Assembly: GCA_013821425.1 (NCBI GenBank)
Contig: JACDGV010000005.1
Location: 1-64,000 of the forward strand
Source: Nitrosospira sp.
GTDB lineage: Bacteria; Pseudomonadota; Gammaproteobacteria; Burkholderiales; Nitrosomonadaceae
Reading direction: 5' to 3'
Length of the DNA stretch: 64,000 nt
Part shown: piece by piece, positions 60,600 through 64,000 of the stretch
Numbering within the stretch: position 1 is the stretch's first letter
Layout of the letters: each line of letters opens with the position of its first letter
Notes under the pieces: model-generated
Databases searched by the model: none
Seen by the model: only the letters and a program-made list of their open reading frames with translations
Told to the model about the DNA's origin: nothing
Program-made: the position numbers and the translations under genes

Positions 60600-61010
60600 T
60601 TAGGGAAGCCCGGCCGACCCCGGCCGTGAACCACCATCGGCCTCTCTGCTTGCGCCCGCATCATCCATTCGGCGCAAGTAGTGCTGCCACATTTTATCCT
60701 GGTGCAGGCCATAATCGTAGAGTAAGTCCCACGAATAAAGACCCGTATTATGGCCGTCGGAAAAATGTAGCTGGATCGCGTAATTGCCCACCGGTTCAAT
60801 ATGGTGGATGTTTACATCCTTCTTGCCGGTTTGGAGTACTTCCTGTCCGGGCCCATGACCGCGCACTTCCGCTGAGGGCGAATAGACCCGCAAAAATTCA
60901 AAGGGGAATTGAAAGCTTTTGCCATCGCCAAACGAAATTTCCAGTAACCTGGATTTTTGGCGAAGTTTTATTTCCCTGGGACTGGGAGTGCCCTGATCTA
61001 ACCCCGCCAT
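60600..61010 (-). CDS. DUF971 family protein
   Basis: A 136-residue protein with the GBBH-like N-terminal (DUF971) fold: PREIKLRQKSRLLEISFGDG, LRVYSPSAEVRGHGPG and AIQLHFSDGHNTGLYSWDLLYDYG. Related domains bind zinc in gamma-butyrobetaine hydroxylase or assist iron-sulfur assembly in other proteins; the role of the stand-alone form is unproven. The ATG at 61010 has GGAGG at 8 nt and is preferred to a TTG at 61025. Confidence 0.82.
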   Translation of the reverse strand: MAGLDQGTPSPREIKLRQKSRLLEISFGDGKSFQFPFEFLRVYSPSAEVRGHGPGQEVLQTGKKDVNIHHIEPVGNYAIQLHFSDGHNTGLYSWDLLYDYGLHQDKMWQHYLRRMDDAGASREADGGSRPGSAGLP

Positions 61011-61037
61011 AGTAATTTCCTCCAAGTTGAAACCCTA

Positions 61038-61357
61038 GGGGAAGCCCTGCACAAGTCCCGTGCGGGCGCGACCAGTCTTTGGGACGGGGTGCGTGAAAGG
61101 CGACAACGCGAATGGTTGCCACCGCGCAGGGCGGAGCAGTATCATCCGAAGGAAGTTGCGATCCCGCAGCAGGATGTAGGCGCTCAGGGAGACGCAAACG
61201 CGGCCAGGCGTTCCTGCCTGGCCGGGCCCCTCGGGCGACGCTGGAACGTACTGCGTTGCACTCCCTGGCATCGTAGACCAGGCTACCCTGTGGGTGCGCC
61301 TTGATCATCCCGATTCTACCGCAACGCGTTCCGCGGAAGCCGTGTTCATGGCTTCCT
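61038..61357. repeat. Second copy of the MITE-like element (single internal unit)
   Basis: About 320 bp matching the element at 18105-18603 in the opposite orientation, with one internal unit instead of two. The left tip GGGGAAGCCCTGCAC is well kept; the right tip (about 61342-61357) is diverged. Matching blocks include CAACGCGAATGGTTGC near 61098 and GATCATCCCGATTCTACC near 61304. It lies directly upstream of the DUF971-ubiE genes and may carry or replace part of their promoter region. Confidence 0.8.
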
Positions 61358-61403
61358 TAAGCAACCCATGGACAATGACGTGTTCACGGACCGGCTAACT
61401 CGC

Positions 61404-61431
61404 CCGTACCGGTAAAACCGTACCGGTAAAA
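61404..61431. repeat. Perfect 14-bp tandem duplication
   Basis: CCGTACCGGTAAAA occurs twice head to tail (61404-61417 and 61418-61431). Each copy contains the palindrome TACCGGTA. It lies in the gap between the repeat element and the DUF1269-like gene, with no further copies nearby. Confidence 0.6.
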
Positions 61432-61484
61432 TCGCTGCAAGGCACCTTTCGCAGTTCACGCTGAATACCTCCTCGCAACTTTGA

Positions 61485-61994
61485 TCAAGGAAACGCCGGG
61501 ATGCCCGGTTCGGTTCCCTCAATCTCGACCTCGGGCAAATGTTGTCTTATGCGCCCCTCAATTTCATCCACGCGATCCTTTGGCACGTCGGCCAGAACCA
61601 GTAAGCGGCCTGCCTCGATTGCATCTTCAAATTGCTTGATCCTGGAGTTGCCGGTACTGACGCCGATCAGGCTGCCAGCCCATGCGCCAACACCGGCACC
61701 TGCCAAAGTGGTTGCCAGCAAAACGCCTCCCGCCACGACTGTTGAGGCGGGGGGAAGCGCGATGGCGACTAATCCCGCGAGCGCCCCAGCCGATCCGCCT
61801 AGCGCTAACCCACGCTCAACTGCGGGAATAAAATCGCTTTTTTGAAATAGGGTGGCCTCGGGCAGATCCTCTAGCTGAGTACCACGCTTGGCGATCACAT
61901 GAATGTGCCGTTCCTCGATTCGAGCAAGCAGCAGATCATCGACAATACGTTTGGTGAGGGCAATATCCGGGACAAGGAAGTAGATTCGTCTCAT
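61485..61994 (-). CDS. DUF1269-like membrane protein
   Basis: A 169-residue protein with a soluble alpha/beta N-terminal part (RRIYFLVPDIALTKRIVDDLLLARIEERHIHVI) and a Gly/Ala-rich double membrane segment (about residues 66-115), then a C-terminal domain that resembles the first. This layout fits DUF1269 proteins, sometimes linked to stress. Two ATGs lie in tandem; the second (61994) is 6 nt from AAGGAG and is preferred to 61997. Confidence 0.75.
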   Translation of the reverse strand: MRRIYFLVPDIALTKRIVDDLLLARIEERHIHVIAKRGTQLEDLPEATLFQKSDFIPAVERGLALGGSAGALAGLVAIALPPASTVVAGGVLLATTLAGAGVGAWAGSLIGVSTGNSRIKQFEDAIEAGRLLVLADVPKDRVDEIEGRIRQHLPEVEIEGTEPGIPAFP

Positions 61995-63465
<1,471 letters not shown>

Positions 63466-63502
63466 AATAACTCAGGTTTTTAGCAGGAAGGAGGGTCCGA
63501 TT

Positions 63503-64000
63503 ATGGAAGGCTTGCAACTTCTCTCATCCCATCGCTCGTTTGACGGGCTGCAACAGCGCTTCAGGCACCATTCGAGATCTCTGCAATGTGAAATGACTTT
63601 TTCCATCTATCTGCCGCCTGAAAACGGCAGGAGTGCGGCGGTGCCGGCCATCTACTGTCTAGCCGGGTTGACCTGCACCGATGAGAATTTCACGGCAAAA
63701 GCGGGCGCTCAGCGGGTAGCTGCTGAGCTCGGTCTCGTGCTTGTTATGCCTGATACCAGCCCGCGGGGAGATGGCGTGCCCGACGCTGCGGATGCGTATG
63801 ATCTGGGGCTCGGTGCCGGATTCTACGTGAACGCTACCCAGGAGCCCTGGAACCGGCACTACCGCATGTATGACTACATCGTGGATGAGTTGCCCGCTGT
63901 GATCGAGCAATTTTTTCCAGTGGGCGAACTGCGCTCCATCAGTGGGCATTCGATGGGTGGACACGGCGCCTTGACGATCGCGTTGCGCAACCCGGGGCGC
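63503..64000 (+). CDS. fghA: S-formylglutathione hydrolase, partial (cut by window end)
   Basis: The first 166 codons, open to the last base. [22 protein letters not shown], the [16 protein letters not shown] block, and the nucleophile elbow GHSMGGHGA identify an esterase-D-type hydrolase that splits S-formylglutathione into formate and glutathione. The ribosome site (GGAAGGAGGG) is strong. It completes glutathione-dependent formaldehyde detoxification with the gene before it; the catalytic Asp and His lie outside the window. Confidence 0.94.
   Translation, partial: MEGLQLLSSHRSFDGLQQRFRHHSRSLQCEMTFSIYLPPENGRSAAVPAIYCLAGLTCTDENFTAKAGAQRVAAELGLVLVMPDTSPRGDGVPDAADAYDLGLGAGFYVNATQEPWNRHYRMYDYIVDELPAVIEQFFPVGELRSISGHSMGGHGALTIALRNPGR

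Overview
The window looks like chromosome of a betaproteobacterium of the Nitrosomonadaceae, most likely a Nitrosospira-type ammonia oxidiser. This is an inference from gene content: a sucrose synthase / sucrose-phosphate synthase / fructokinase operon, an EpsA-type LuxR regulator, an ovothiol operon, UbiE next to a DUF971 protein, and moderate-to-high G+C with betaproteobacterial housekeeping genes. No ammonia monooxygenase or other nitrification gene is present to prove it.

Region 1 (1-10541) is accessory. It opens with the cut end of an IS3-family insertion sequence. Then comes a compact set of genes, all on the minus strand, lying next to the 3' end of a tRNA-Ser(UGA) gene. From the tRNA end the order is tyrosine integrase, three small or unknown proteins, AlpA-type regulator, DUF1376 protein, small unknown, then an HK97-type head module: major capsid, prohead protease, portal, HNH nuclease, small terminase, large terminase. 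No tail, connector, lysis or phage replicative helicase/primase gene is visible. This is the layout expected of a capsid-forming phage satellite rather than a whole prophage. Its non-coding gaps hold a strong promoter for the capsid operon, three stacked inverted repeats, three copies of a 9-bp direct repeat, and a promoter-plus-terminator pair on the opposite strand that could make a ~55-nt RNA.

Region 2 (10675-28948) is core chromosome: a Bax-inhibitor-1 membrane protein, an rlmD gene broken by one extra base in an A6 run, a PolB-like exonuclease, a ydbH-ynbE-ydbL envelope operon, cysM, a ComEA-like protein, ssb, an MFS transporter, uvrA, glycerate 2-kinase, phoB-phoR, a Nudix ADP-ribose pyrophosphatase, and the start of the chaperone cluster. 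A 499-bp non-coding element with 21-bp perfect terminal inverted repeats lies at 18105-18603. A related copy lies at 61038-61357, and a solo end forms the last codons of uvrA.

Region 3 (27842-41117) holds grpE-dnaK-dnaJ, purB, a glutathione transferase, mnmA with nudJ, icd, a cold shock protein, clpS-clpA and dodecin, with clear bidirectional terminators between convergent genes.

Region 4 (41587-53933) holds an overlapping ovoA plus PLP-lyase pair that should make ovothiol A, a small lysine-rich protein, an SLC13 anion transporter, several envelope or exported proteins of unknown role, a solitary TIR-like protein, a RidA protein and EpsA.

Region 5 (53959-64000) holds the translationally coupled fructokinase / sucrose-phosphate synthase-phosphatase / sucrose synthase operon, ubiE with a DUF971 gene, a DUF1269-like membrane protein, and glutathione-dependent formaldehyde oxidation (class III alcohol dehydrogenase followed by S-formylglutathione hydrolase, cut by the window end).
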